A stretch of 64,000 nucleotides of DNA, from contig JAOXSH010000130.1 of the NCBI GenBank assembly GCA_025800145.1, forward strand, positions 21,807 to 85,806, given 5' to 3'. The position numbers were made by a program, and so were the translations under genes. Of this stretch, positions 42,456 to 52,042 are shown piece by piece. The DNA is from Cohaesibacter sp. (lineage in GTDB: Bacteria; Pseudomonadota; Alphaproteobacteria; Rhizobiales; Cohaesibacteraceae). Position 1 is the first letter of the stretch. Each line of letters begins with the position of its first letter. A model generated the notes under the pieces. It saw nothing but the letters and a program-made list of their open reading frames with translations. It ran no database searches and was not told the origin of the DNA.

Positions 42456-43706
42456 TTATGCAAATCGGTGAAGGGCTTCCAGAACAAGGCCTGTGCCAAC
42501 CGAGCCAAATGCGTCTCTCTGAACGACCTTGGCATTTGGCAAAAGTCCAAGCAGGGATTGGCGCACAAACGGCACCTTTGTCGATCCGCCGGTCAGGCAA
42601 ACCGCACTGATCTGGTCCCCCTTTATTTGGGCCTGATCCAATGCTTTAATGATTGTCTGGCGCACTTTGCTGACGCCATCCTCCAATGCCATCATGATAT
42701 CGGTTTGGGTCATATCTGCTTTCAGGCCTTTTTCCAGAAAGCCAAGATCAATTTTGGTCATTGGTTTATCTGACAGAGCGATTTTTCCTTCCTCCACCGC
42801 CAAAGCCAGACGGTGACCTTCTCGCAGATCCAAAAGCTCGATCAGACGGTCCAGCAAATGTGGCTCTTTGGCCTCCCGGCGCAAATGGCGCAAATCTGCT
42901 CTTGTTTGATGATCATAGAGGAAATTGATTTTTTGCCATGTTGCCAGATCATGATAATACCCAACCGGCATGAGGCGCCCTTGCTTGAGCATGGGGCTTT
43001 GATAGCCCAATAAGGGCATGACCCGGGCAAGACTGAGCCAGCGGTCAAAGTCAGTGCCACCAATATGAATGCCTGCATTGGCCAAAATGTCCTGCTGCCC
43101 AAGCGCATGATCTGGCAAGACCCGCAAAATGGTAAAGTCGGATGTACCACCGCCAATATCGATGATCAGGGCGACTTCTTCTTGTGTGACGCTTTGGGCG
43201 AAATCACGAGCGGCGGCCACCGGCTCAAATTCAAATTCCACCTGTTTGAACCCGCACTCTCTTGCAATCTCTTCCAGTGTGTTTTGTGCAATCTGATCTG
43301 CCGCCTCATCATGATCGATGAAATGAACAGGCCTTCCCATCACCACCTGATCAAGGGGGGCTTGCATGGCTGTTTCTGCTTTGGCTTTGAGATGGGCAAT
43401 GAACAGCCCCAAGACGGCTTTGAACGGTTTGCGCTCTTTGCCGATCATGGTGGTCTCATTCATGGTTGAGGTGCCAAGAACTGATTTGAGCGAGCGCATC
43501 ATACGCCCCTCGCCTCCTTCCATATAGGTATGGATGGCATCGCGCCCAAAATGGGCGCTATTTTCTTCAAAATCAAAGAAAAGCGTTGAGGGAATGGTGG
43601 TCTCTAAGCCTTCCACCGGCACAAGGGATGCCTGATCGTTTTGCATCAGGCCAATGGTAGAATTGGATGTACCAAAATCGAGACCGCAATAAGAAGAATA
43701 TGCCAT
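42456..43706 (-). CDS. YegD-like Hsp70-family protein
   Basis: A 416-residue actin-fold ATPase related to Hsp70 but without the substrate-binding lid, as in E. coli YegD. The phosphate 1 loop is 'CGLDFGTSNSTIGLM' at the N-terminus, phosphate 2 'ALIIDIGGGTSDFTIL' near 190 and the adenosine motif 'AVCLTGGSTKVPFVR' near 375. The family is of unknown role. Because the peptide-binding domain is missing, classical DnaK-like chaperone cycling is unlikely. The start at 43706 (MAYSSYCG) follows GTGAGG; the track start adds 14 residues. Confidence 0.88.
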   Translation of the reverse strand: MAYSSYCGLDFGTSNSTIGLMQNDQASLVPVEGLETTIPSTLFFDFEENSAHFGRDAIHTYMEGGEGRMMRSLKSVLGTSTMNETTMIGKERKPFKAVLGLFIAHLKAKAETAMQAPLDQVVMGRPVHFIDHDEAADQIAQNTLEEIARECGFKQVEFEFEPVAAARDFAQSVTQEEVALIIDIGGGTSDFTILRVLPDHALGQQDILANAGIHIGGTDFDRWLSLARVMPLLGYQSPMLKQGRLMPVGYYHDLATWQKINFLYDHQTRADLRHLRREAKEPHLLDRLIELLDLREGHRLALAVEEGKIALSDKPMTKIDLGFLEKGLKADMTQTDIMMALEDGVSKVRQTIIKALDQAQIKGDQISAVCLTGGSTKVPFVRQSLLGLLPNAKVVQRDAFGSVGTGLVLEALHRFA

Positions 43707-43810
43707 GATCTTTGCCTCACGCTTATCAAGAGCAGGCGGATTTATCACGGACTTTGAGGAATGGGAAGAGCAAAGCGTGTCAGCGTCTTACTCTTCCACG
43801 ATGTCTTTGT

Positions 43811-45067
43811 TTATGCCTCTTCAGCAAATTTTGTGACCACTACGGAGCCATGCTCCATTGTTTGATGCACAGGGCATTTGTCTGCGATGCGCAGCAAGGA
43901 TTGACGCTCTTTTTCTGGCAAATCGCCTTTGATGGTGATGCGGCGTTCAAAGCGGTCAATTTTGCCTTTGCTATTGGTTTTATGCTCTTTGTCCTGATCA
44001 GAACACTCGACACAATGATCCGCATGAACTTTGTTATGCAAGACTTCCGTTTCGATATGCTCAACGGGCAATTTTTTGAAATCGGCATACATGCGCAACG
44101 TCATGGTTGTGCAGGCACCAAGGGCTGTTGCCAGATAATCATAAGGTGTGGGGCCTGAATCCAGTCCGCCAACGGATTTAGGCTCATCCGCCAACATGGT
44201 GTGATGGCCGACACGCACGTAATTTTGGAATTTTCCAAGCCCGGTTTCCGCCACAACAGCCCCAAGCGGCGTAGCGCTTTGCGGCTCATGCTCCAGATCC
44301 AGAAAGCGGGTTGCCCAAGCCGTTATCACTTCAGCGGCATAGATTGCATCTTCCTTGCGGGTTAGCAAATGATCGGCATTGTCGAGAGAAACAAAGCTCT
44401 TTGGATGCTTGGCAGCCTGAAAAATTTCAGCGGCATTTTCAATACCAACCGTTTCATCAAGCGGGGAATGCAGCACCATCAAGGCCTTTTTCATCGAGGC
44501 TATCCTGTCAGCCTGGCTATGATCTTTTAAATCATCCAGAAATTGCTTTTTTATTGTAAAAGGCCGCCCAGCCAGACTAACTGCGGCTTCGCCTTTTTCC
44601 TCGATTTCATCCAGATGGCATTTAAAACTATGCTCGATATGTTTGACATCGGCAGGCGCACCAATGGTCGCAACGGCTTTTACTTCCGGGATCAGACCAG
44701 CGGCTGCAAGCACAGCAGCACCGCCCAAAGAATGCCCGACGAGAAGGCTTGGAGCTTGCAACGCGTCGCGCAAGTTGTTTGCGGCACGTACCAGATCTTC
44801 GATATTTGACGAGAAATTTGTATCGGCAAAATCGCCACCAGAGCTGCCAAGACCCGTAAAGTCAAAGCGCAAAACCGCAAAACCGCGACTTGCCAGTTCT
44901 GATGCGATGCGACGCGAGGCAAACAGATCTTTGGAGCAGGTAAAGCAATGCGCGAAAATAGCTGTCGCTCTAACTGGCCCTGCTGGCATATCCAGTCTGG
45001 CTTGCAGCTCATCGCCCAATGCGCCGGTAAATTTCAAGGGTTGGGTGGTTGAGGTTGATTTGATCAT
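43811..45067 (-). CDS. Alpha/beta hydrolase-OsmC fusion protein
   Basis: A 418-residue two-domain protein. Residues about 15-255 are an alpha/beta hydrolase with nucleophile elbow 'LVGHSLGGAAVLA'. The charge relay residues probably include the Asp in 'VLHSPLDETVG' and His in 'NADHLL'. Residues about 275-415 are an OsmC-like peroxide-reducing domain, but the first Cys lies in 'LGACTTMTLRMY' and the second in 'DKCPVHQTME', matching the OsmC pair; 'CVEC' between them is extra. The two activities together suggest detoxification, for example of organic peroxides or acyl esters; the substrate is unknown. AAGGGA precedes the ATG. Confidence 0.9.
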   Translation of the reverse strand: MIKSTSTTQPLKFTGALGDELQARLDMPAGPVRATAIFAHCFTCSKDLFASRRIASELASRGFAVLRFDFTGLGSSGGDFADTNFSSNIEDLVRAANNLRDALQAPSLLVGHSLGGAAVLAAAGLIPEVKAVATIGAPADVKHIEHSFKCHLDEIEEKGEAAVSLAGRPFTIKKQFLDDLKDHSQADRIASMKKALMVLHSPLDETVGIENAAEIFQAAKHPKSFVSLDNADHLLTRKEDAIYAAEVITAWATRFLDLEHEPQSATPLGAVVAETGLGKFQNYVRVGHHTMLADEPKSVGGLDSGPTPYDYLATALGACTTMTLRMYADFKKLPVEHIETEVLHNKVHADHCVECSDQDKEHKTNSKGKIDRFERRITIKGDLPEKERQSLLRIADKCPVHQTMEHGSVVVTKFAEEA

Positions 45068-45116
45068 ATATCTGGTCCCTTCCCTTATACCCGTTGGTAT
45101 GTGGGCTTCATGATAA

Positions 45117-45150
45117 CAAAAAACGCGGCACCAGTCAGCCGGTTCCGCGT
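45117..45150 (-). terminator. Terminator of the ccmIEFH operon
   Basis: On the minus strand AACGCGG-a-ACC ... GGT-g-CCGCGTT pairs over 10 positions and is followed by TTTT. It lies about 45 bases past ccmH. A partial type II end (ATACCCGTTGGTAT, 45089-45102) lies between it and the hydrolase-OsmC gene. Confidence 0.88.
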
Positions 45151-45192
45151 TTGGTTGCTTATCAATGTAAGCCAGTGAAAGGGAAATACCAG

Positions 45193-45699
45193 TCAGCTCT
45201 TGTCTTGATCTGATAAAATTTTGTTGAGCTTGAGTTGTTCTTCTTCACTTAACGAGGATGATCCGGTCACTTGGGCTGTTTCTGCCACCTTCTTGTTTTT
45301 TCGGTATAGCAAGTGAACGGCCAGAAGGCCCAGAATGAGAATGGCGGGTCCAAAACCCCAAAGAAGCAGTGTTTTCATGGAAAAGCGCGGTTTCAGGAGA
45401 ACAAATTCTCCATAGCGGCTTACCAGAAAGTCCATTGCTTCTTCGTTGCTGTCGCCTTCGAGCAGACGCTCGCGTACCAAAACCCGCAAATCCTTGGCCA
45501 GAGGTGCATCAGAATCATCGATGGACTGGTTCTGACAGACAAGACAGCGCAAACCGGCTGAAATTTCCCGGGCACGGGCTTCCAGTTTGGCATCTTTGAG
45601 CATCTCATCAGGATTGACCGCAAAAGATGGGGCAATCGGCATCATCACCGCCAGCAGGGCTGCCAGAAAAGCCAGGCGCATGAGAGAAAAAAGCTGCAT
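45193..45699 (-). CDS. ccmH: Cytochrome c maturation protein CcmH/CycL
   Basis: A 168-residue membrane-anchored periplasmic thiol oxidoreductase of the heme ligation system. A signal segment (about 5-27) is followed by the active-site motif 'GLRCLVCQNQSIDDSDA' near 50, then a C-terminal helix (about 110-130). It reduces the CxxCH cysteines of apocytochrome before heme attachment. AAGGAAG lies before the ATG, 12 bases after ccmF. It is the last gene of the ccmIEFH operon. Confidence 0.95.
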   Translation of the reverse strand: MQLFSLMRLAFLAALLAVMMPIAPSFAVNPDEMLKDAKLEARAREISAGLRCLVCQNQSIDDSDAPLAKDLRVLVRERLLEGDSNEEAMDFLVSRYGEFVLLKPRFSMKTLLLWGFGPAILILGLLAVHLLYRKNKKVAETAQVTGSSSLSEEEQLKLNKILSDQDKS

Positions 45700-45711
45700 T
45701 TTCCGCTTCCT

Positions 45712-47697
45712 TTACGCTGTGCTTGCGGCTTGTTTGGCCCGGCCTTTGCGGGCTGGTGCTCCAACACGCAATCGCCGGTCTGCAAGAGAAAAACAGGCCC
45801 CAAAGAACATGACAAGCGAACCAAGCCAAATGAATGTTACCCAGGGTTTGTAATAGATGCGCACTGCCATGGCCCCATTATCCTGTTTATCGCCCAAGGA
45901 CATATAAAGCTGACTGACGCCCCACATGGTGTAAATATCTGTCTCTGTGGTTGGCATACCACGTGTGTTATAGACCCGTTTGACGGGGCGCAATGTGGTT
46001 ACACTTGCTCCGTCTTGCATGACAGTGAATGTCCCTTCCACATCAGAATAATTGTGTTCCGAGCTTTCCTTTAAACCTTCAAAGGTAAAGGTATAACCGG
46101 CAATTGTGCGACTGTCTCCAACCTTCATAATCGAGATATCTTCGACCTGATAGGAAGAAGCAATAACGATGCCAATGACCGTCATACCAACGCCAAGATG
46201 ACCAAGAGCACTACCCCAGACAGATTTGGGCAAGCCTTTTAGGCGAGAGAGAGATTTGGCGAGAGGGTTTTTGAAAAATCCAACACGCAATTGGATTTCT
46301 GCAAATGAGCCAATCACCACCCAAGCGCCGATACCGATACCGAGCGGTGCCAAGGCCGGACCGCCTTCAACAAACCCATAGACCATGAGAATGACCAGAA
46401 TGGATATTCCAAGCGCCATCCACAATCGTTGCATGGCAGCACCAAGATCGCCGCGTTTCCATGCCAGCAAAGGCCCAAATGGCACTGCGATGAGCAATGG
46501 AATCATCATTGGCCCGAAGGTGAGATTGAAGAAAGGCGCGCCAACCGAGATTTTTGCACCTGTTGTTGCTTCCAGCGCAAGAGGATAGAGAGTACCAACC
46601 AAGACGGCGGCTGTTGCGGCTGAGAGGAACAGATTGTTCAGCACAAGCGAGCCTTCGCGAGAGATGGGCGAGAAAACGCCCCCTTGCCGCAAAAGAGAGG
46701 CACGCCATGCAAAGAGTGCCAGCCCCCCACCAATGAAGGCAACGAGCAGAACAAGGATGAACAAACCACGCCCCGGATCTGTTGCAAAGGCATGGACGGA
46801 AGTCAACACGCCTGAGCGAACAAGGAACGTCCCCAGAAGAGAGAGCGAGAATGTCAGAATTGACAGCAAAATTGTCCAGACTTTCAACGCGCCACGCTTT
46901 TCCATCACAACGGCGGAATGCAGCAAGGCCGTGCCACATAACCAAGGCATGAAGGAGGCATTTTCAACCGGATCCCAGAACCAATATCCGCCCCAGCCAA
47001 GCTCATAATAGGCCCAGTAAGAGCCCATTGCGATACCAAGGGTCAAAAAGCCCCATGCTGTCAGCACCCAGGGACGGACCCAGCGTGCCCAAGCAGCATC
47101 AATGCGGCCTTCCAAAAGAGCGGCGATGGAAAAGGCGAAAGAAATCGAGAAGCCGACATATCCCAAATAGAGCAGTGGTGGGTGAATGGCCAATCCCACA
47201 TCTTGCAAGATTGGGTTCAAATCACGCCCTTCAATGGGAGCATTTGCAATGCGATGAAACGGATTAGATGTGACCAATACGAACAGCAGGAAGGCCGCCG
47301 TAATCCAGCCTTGCACGCCCAAGGTATTGGCTTTTAATTTTGGTGGTAGATTGCGACCAAACGCACCAACCAGTGCACCAAAAATCACCAGAATAAAGAC
47401 CCAGAGCAGCATGGAGCCCTCATGATTGCCCCATACTGATGTGTATTTGTACAAAAGAGGTTGGGTTGAATGGCTGTTTTCCCAGACATTTTGAACCGAG
47501 AAATCCGAGGTGACATAAGCATGTGTCAGAGCGGCAAAGGACAGCCCGACGAATAAAAACTGTGTCACAGCAATGGGGCTTGCCACAGACATCATGCGAT
47601 TGTCTGCAATTTGTGCACCCCAAATTGGGATGACAGATTGCACAAGAGACAGGGCAAACGCCAAAATTAGCATATAATGGCCAAGCTCGATGATCAT
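45712..47697 (-). CDS. ccmF: Cytochrome c heme lyase subunit CcmF/CycK
   Basis: A 661-residue polytopic membrane protein with about 14 helices, the catalytic heme lyase of system I cytochrome c biogenesis. The conserved Trp-rich periplasmic motif reads 'GWGGYWFWDPVENASFMPWL' near residue 240. Conserved heme-ligand His residues occur near it ('ALLHSAVV', 'TSVHAF', 'AIHPPLLYLGYVGF'). AGGAG lies 8 bases before the ATG. The nos locus in the same window encodes at least two diheme cytochromes that need this system. Confidence 0.96.
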   Translation of the reverse strand: MIIELGHYMLILAFALSLVQSVIPIWGAQIADNRMMSVASPIAVTQFLFVGLSFAALTHAYVTSDFSVQNVWENSHSTQPLLYKYTSVWGNHEGSMLLWVFILVIFGALVGAFGRNLPPKLKANTLGVQGWITAAFLLFVLVTSNPFHRIANAPIEGRDLNPILQDVGLAIHPPLLYLGYVGFSISFAFSIAALLEGRIDAAWARWVRPWVLTAWGFLTLGIAMGSYWAYYELGWGGYWFWDPVENASFMPWLCGTALLHSAVVMEKRGALKVWTILLSILTFSLSLLGTFLVRSGVLTSVHAFATDPGRGLFILVLLVAFIGGGLALFAWRASLLRQGGVFSPISREGSLVLNNLFLSAATAAVLVGTLYPLALEATTGAKISVGAPFFNLTFGPMMIPLLIAVPFGPLLAWKRGDLGAAMQRLWMALGISILVILMVYGFVEGGPALAPLGIGIGAWVVIGSFAEIQLRVGFFKNPLAKSLSRLKGLPKSVWGSALGHLGVGMTVIGIVIASSYQVEDISIMKVGDSRTIAGYTFTFEGLKESSEHNYSDVEGTFTVMQDGASVTTLRPVKRVYNTRGMPTTETDIYTMWGVSQLYMSLGDKQDNGAMAVRIYYKPWVTFIWLGSLVMFFGACFSLADRRLRVGAPARKGRAKQAASTA

Positions 47698-47807
47698 TTG
47701 GTTACTCCTATCAATTGCACGCTGTTTTGCAATTGAATAACTGGTCTGTGGCGCCCGGCTGGTCCTGGCCTGAATACGCCTGATGTCATTTTGCGAAAAG
47801 CAAAATC

Positions 47808-48263
47808 CTAATTCACCTTGGCCTTGGCCTCATCCCCTTGCCAATGACCCTGATCTTTCAAAGCATCGGCCACTTCTTTGGGCATATAGGTCTCATCATG
47901 CTTTGCCAGCACAGTATCCGCATCAAAGGCCCCATTTGTGTTCATCACGCCTTCGGTAACAACGCCCTGCCCTTCCCGAAACAAATCCGGCAAGATGCCG
48001 TTATAGGCGACGGTGACATCTGCCCCGCCATCGGTCACGACAAAGGACACCTTTGTGCCTTGCCCACGAAGGATAGAGCCGTCTTTTACAAGCCCACCCA
48101 ATCGGATGCGTTGCCCGGGTTTTACGCTGTTGGCAGCAATGTCAGAGGGTGAATTGAAAAAGACAATCTGATCCTGCAAGGCAAACAAAATCAACCCAAC
48201 AGCTGCGAAGAGAACAACTCCTGCCGCACCGATCATGGTCATCCGACGCTGCTTTCTTGTCAT
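47808..48263 (-). CDS. ccmE: Heme chaperone CcmE/CycJ
   Basis: A 151-residue membrane-anchored heme carrier. One helix (about 9-29) precedes an OB-fold domain with '[13 protein letters not shown]'. The covalent heme attachment site is in '[13 protein letters not shown]', the typical HxxxY motif of CcmE. AAAGGA lies before the ATG. It hands heme to CcmF/CcmH; the gene order ccmI-E-F-H is the standard alphaproteobacterial one. Confidence 0.95.
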   Translation of the reverse strand: MTRKQRRMTMIGAAGVVLFAAVGLILFALQDQIVFFNSPSDIAANSVKPGQRIRLGGLVKDGSILRGQGTKVSFVVTDGGADVTVAYNGILPDLFREGQGVVTEGVMNTNGAFDADTVLAKHDETYMPKEVADALKDQGHWQGDEAKAKVN

Positions 48264-48316
48264 GCGCTTGATCCTTTTCTCTCAAATCTGTATCGGTCTC
48301 AATGAATGACAATTCA

Positions 48317-49495
48317 TCACTGATTTGCAGACAGGCCCAGAGATCTGGCTGCTGCTTTTATTTTCTCCATGCCCTCAACATCAGAGCCCAATGCCTGCAA
48401 TGCTTTTTGGACCGTTTTTGCGGCTTTATCAGGTCGCTTGAGCACCAGTTCGGCCCTGATGAGCTGCACCCATTGTTCTGCTGTGCCGCCATCAGTTTCA
48501 AGGCGCTCTGACAAACTGGAGACCATTGTCTCAATCATTGCCTGTCGATCGTTCGCATCCATTTGCGCAGCATTGTCAATGTCTTCCTGGGTTGGCCCCT
48601 TTGTTAGGGGTACCTCTTGTTGCGTGGTCTGAGACGCTTGAGGCGCATCTGCTCTTTTCTTTTCAAGGGCTGCAATCTGGTTTTTGGCAAAAGGTACCCA
48701 TGCCGAATCTGGTTTGGAATCTGCGATCAAGCCCTGCCAAGCTTCAATTGCCTGAGCTATCTTATCCTGTTGGCCCAAAGCGATGGCGAGGAAAAAGCGC
48801 GGTTTTGGGGCGATATGGTCCAGTTTATTGGCTTGAAGGAACAAGTCGATTGCCTTTTGAGAGACAACACCGCCTTCGCTTACCACCATTGCTTCTCCAA
48901 GATCAGAGAGATTTTGAGCACTTTCGCCTTCCAGACGCACCACATTGTTGTATGCGCGAATGGCATCATCAGGACGCCGCATGGTCAGATAAATCGGTGC
49001 GATCAATTTCCAGCCTCGCAAATCATCTGGGTTGGCTTTCAAGACGCGCTCGACAGATGCAACCCGTTCTATCAGGGTTTGTTGTTCTGGATCTTTTGTC
49101 AGGCGTTGCGCCAAAGGTTGAGCAGATAGATCTGGCTTGCCCATATGATAATAGAGACTGCCACCGACAATTGGCACAATCAGCAAGGCCAAAAGACTGG
49201 AAATTTTAATGGCCCCTGCATTGGACGATGCTGCCGTTTTTTCTGCCTCCAGAGCGTCCTGAGTATAGATTAGACGTCTGGCGACTTCTGCGCGTGCGGC
49301 ATCCGCTTCGCTTGCCGCAATCTGGCCGCGCTCTACATCGGCTTCAATTTCCTGAAGCTGGGACTTATAGACGGTTAGGTCATAAGCATCAGCGCTATCG
49401 AGTTTCTTTTTCTTACGAGAGAGGGGGTATAAAACCACCATTATCGCAAGAGCTGTGAGCAGGCCTGCAAAAATCCAAAACATACTGGTCCACAT
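48317..49495 (-). CDS. ccmI: Cytochrome c biogenesis protein CcmI/CycH
   Basis: A 392-residue apocytochrome chaperone. Two helices (about 5-25 and 97-115) flank a cytoplasmic loop with a Leu/Glu-rich helix ('SQLQEIEADVERGQIAASEAD'). The periplasmic part holds TPR-like repeats ('RGWKLIAPIYLTMRRPDDAI' and following). It binds apocytochrome C-termini and delivers them to CcmFH. It starts the operon. The space upstream contains three TCAAA/TTTGA half-sites, but none at normal FNR-box spacing. Confidence 0.92.
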   Translation of the reverse strand: MWTSMFWIFAGLLTALAIMVVLYPLSRKKKKLDSADAYDLTVYKSQLQEIEADVERGQIAASEADAARAEVARRLIYTQDALEAEKTAASSNAGAIKISSLLALLIVPIVGGSLYYHMGKPDLSAQPLAQRLTKDPEQQTLIERVASVERVLKANPDDLRGWKLIAPIYLTMRRPDDAIRAYNNVVRLEGESAQNLSDLGEAMVVSEGGVVSQKAIDLFLQANKLDHIAPKPRFFLAIALGQQDKIAQAIEAWQGLIADSKPDSAWVPFAKNQIAALEKKRADAPQASQTTQQEVPLTKGPTQEDIDNAAQMDANDRQAMIETMVSSLSERLETDGGTAEQWVQLIRAELVLKRPDKAAKTVQKALQALGSDVEGMEKIKAAARSLGLSANQ

Positions 49496-49785
49496 TCTGA
49501 CTGGTTCAGGTCAAATTTTTCACTTTTGACTGGAATGTCAAATTAACTCATGTTCATCTGCATAAAGATGCGTTTGATCAATTTTGCGCAAATCTTACAA
49601 ACTTTTAATGTTTGGCGCTTTTGCCTGATTGGAAATGCTCATCTGCTTTGGATATGGAGACCATATAATGGATATCAGCCTTGAGACTTTTCCTGCTCGG
49701 GCCGTTATTTATGCAAAGGAAATCGGACCCTATGGAGAGAAAGCAAAAACAGCCTGGAACCGGCTGTGGGGATGGTCTTTTGAAC

Positions 49786-49835
49786 TTAATACCAACGAGT
49801 AGAAATAATGACTTATATGACCGGCTTTTCTGGCA
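49786..49835 (+). repeat. Type II repeat, AGTAG variant
   Basis: The unit begins 'TTAATACCAACGAGTAGAAA' and continues to 'TATATGACCGG', the same inner block seen in the complete copy at 26459. The outer end differs (GAGTAG instead of GGCATG), matching the repeat at the window start. The rest of the 520-base space between ccmI and the first tRNA holds no convincing gene. Confidence 0.75.
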
Positions 49836-50014
49836 AGACGCTTTTGCTGCCATGGTCTGGTTGACCACAAAGCAAGAGCGACGCAGTCCAGAAAGCCCAG
49901 AAAACCGGCCTTAGATACCTTTAAATGGCTCACTGATCTGCGTTGTCTTTCTAGAGCAAAACGTAGCCAAACAGATTTCTTCAAATTGACGCGGGTAGTT
50001 AAATCATTGAAAAG

Positions 50015-50093
<79 letters not shown>

Positions 50094-50168
50094 TCACCAT
50101 GCGCAAATGCGCCAAACATCAAAGACACACCACTTTGCTTGTCGGCAGAAGCTTTTCAAGAAATTGTC

Positions 50169-50252
<84 letters not shown>

Positions 50253-50406
50253 TCATTGAAGTGTCATCTTTATAGAAGCATTTTTTTGAAATGCCAGACG
50301 AAAATAAGCTTTTCCCCTCTTTTTGTTTTTCGAAAAATAAAAAGCAAAAAGAAGAGGAGCCAATCAATCGCCTCCCCTTTTACAAACCGAGTTTCATTCA
50401 GCTCAA

Positions 50407-50886
50407 TCAGCCACGCTCGCGCATGAGACGGGCCTTGTCGCGCTGCCAATCGCGCTTTTTGGCGTCCTGGCGTTTGTCATAAGCCTTTTTACCCCGACAG
50501 ACCGCAATCGCCAACTTGGCAATGCCTTTGTCATTGAAATACATTTTGAGCGGAACAATGGTCATGCCATCGCGCTGAACGGCATTGACCATTTTGTGGA
50601 TCTCGCGCTTATGCAAAAGCAATTTGCGCGGGCGTCGCGGATTATGATTGAAGCGATTGCCTTGCACATATTCCTCAATATGGGAATTGATCAAAACAAT
50701 TTCACCATTCTCTTCTGAGGCATAAGACTCTGCAATATTGGCTTTGCCTGTGCGCAGGCTTTTGACCTCGGTGCCGGTCAATTGCAAACCAGCCTCGATC
50801 ACTTCACCAATCTCGTAATTATGTCTTGCCTTCCGATTTTCCGCGACGACACGGTTATTCGGATCCTGTTTCTTTTTCTTAGCCAT
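50407..50886 (-). CDS. smpB: SsrA-binding protein SmpB
   Basis: A 159-residue tmRNA partner that rescues stalled ribosomes. Family motifs include '[20 protein letters not shown]', '[16 protein letters not shown]', 'INSHIEEY' and the Lys/Arg-rich tail '[16 protein letters not shown]' that folds into the mRNA path. The start is placed at MAKKKKQ; the track adds three residues. It lies 18 bases after dapA in the same direction, a common alphaproteobacterial pairing. Confidence 0.96.
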   Translation of the reverse strand: MAKKKKQDPNNRVVAENRKARHNYEIGEVIEAGLQLTGTEVKSLRTGKANIAESYASEENGEIVLINSHIEEYVQGNRFNHNPRRPRKLLLHKREIHKMVNAVQRDGMTIVPLKMYFNDKGIAKLAIAVCRGKKAYDKRQDAKKRDWQRDKARLMRERG

Positions 50887-50904
50887 AGGCCACAAATAGG
50901 ACGA

Positions 50905-51780
50905 TTAGAGCAGACCTGCAAGCTTCATTGCAGCTTCAATCTCGGCTTTCACCGGATCTGTCGCCTCCATCATCGGCAAACGGATCTCATTTTGCAGCTT
51001 TCCAAGCAAAGACAGAGCATATTTCGCACCAGCTGGCGAAGGCTCAAGGAACATGGCACGATGCAAGGGAGACAGGAGATCATGCAATTCAAGCGCCTGA
51101 TCCCAATTGCCCTGTGCACAAGCCGCCTGAAAACGCGAACACAAATTGGGTGCCACATTGGCCGTAACCGAAATACAGCCATGCCCCCCTTGTGCATTAT
51201 AGCCAAGAGCGGTGCCATCTTCACCAGAGAGCTGAATAAAATCCGCGCCCATAGCAAGCCGCTGCTGGGTGACCCGCACCAAATCTGCCGTTGCATCCTT
51301 AACACCAACAATCGTGTCAAAATCCTTATAAAGACGCGCCATGGTCTCCACGCTCATGTCAATCACAGAGCGCGGCGGAATGTTATAAATCACAATCGGA
51401 ATAGAAACAGCTTGCGCAATCGCCTTGAAATGCTGGTAAAGCCCTTCTTGACTTGGTTTGTTATAATAGGGCGTGACAACCAGAACACCATCAGCGCCAG
51501 CTTTCTGCGCATGTTGGGCCAAATCAATCGCTTCCAGAGTATTATTGGATCCTGCCCCAGCCAAAACTGGTGCCCGTTTATCAGAGACAGCAATACAGGC
51601 TTCCACGACCTTTTTATGTTCGTCATGGCTCAAAGTTGGGGATTCCCCTGTCGTCCCAACAGGGACAAGAACATTCGTGCCTTCCTTGATTTGCCAATCA
51701 ACAAACGACTCAAAGGCTGCATAATCCACAGCTCCATCGCAAAATGGCGTCACAAGTGCAGTACAGGACCCTTTGAACAT
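50905..51780 (-). CDS. dapA: 4-hydroxy-tetrahydrodipicolinate synthase
   Basis: A 291-residue TIM-barrel lyase condensing pyruvate with aspartate semialdehyde in the lysine and diaminopimelate pathway. Motifs are '[14 protein letters not shown]' near 44, the Tyr in 'VIYNIPPRS' near 134, and the Schiff-base Lys in '[12 protein letters not shown]' near 163. GAAGGA lies before the ATG. The product feeds peptidoglycan synthesis; the divergent gene is a lytic transglycosylase, so the shared control region joins cell-wall synthesis and turnover. Confidence 0.96.
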   Translation of the reverse strand: MFKGSCTALVTPFCDGAVDYAAFESFVDWQIKEGTNVLVPVGTTGESPTLSHDEHKKVVEACIAVSDKRAPVLAGAGSNNTLEAIDLAQHAQKAGADGVLVVTPYYNKPSQEGLYQHFKAIAQAVSIPIVIYNIPPRSVIDMSVETMARLYKDFDTIVGVKDATADLVRVTQQRLAMGADFIQLSGEDGTALGYNAQGGHGCISVTANVAPNLCSRFQAACAQGNWDQALELHDLLSPLHRAMFLEPSPAGAKYALSLLGKLQNEIRLPMMEATDPVKAEIEAAMKLAGLL

Positions 51781-51837
51781 GCCCGTTTTCCTTCATCACT
51801 GGGCCGTATCATCACTATAATCAGCCCTAAATTTCAG

Positions 51838-51894
51838 CATTTTGCCGAAAAATTATAACAAAATGTCAAATTACCTTATTATTTCGGCAAAATG
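51838..51894. promoter_or_regulatory. 13-bp inverted repeat between dapA and the transglycosylase gene
   Basis: CATTTTGCCGAAA and TTTCGGCAAAATG are perfect complements separated by 31 AT-rich bases. It sits in the 262-base divergent space and could be a paired operator, a DNA loop site or a long RNA hairpin. No matching consensus was recognised. Confidence 0.5.
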
Positions 51895-52042
51895 ACGGTA
51901 TCATGGCGACATAACACCATATTCGACCTAAAGATGCAAGAACACCAAACAGCGCAAAAACGCTAAGGCTATATTCACCATAATTATGCAAGCTTCATGG
52001 TCTAAGTCGCTAAAGCATCCATAATCAACATTATTAGCTGAT

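Noticed and set aside
49508-49545. FNR box before ccmI (TTGAC...GTCAA)
   Set aside because: The half-sites are separated by six bases, two more than the FNR-family spacing, and the outer bases do not match.
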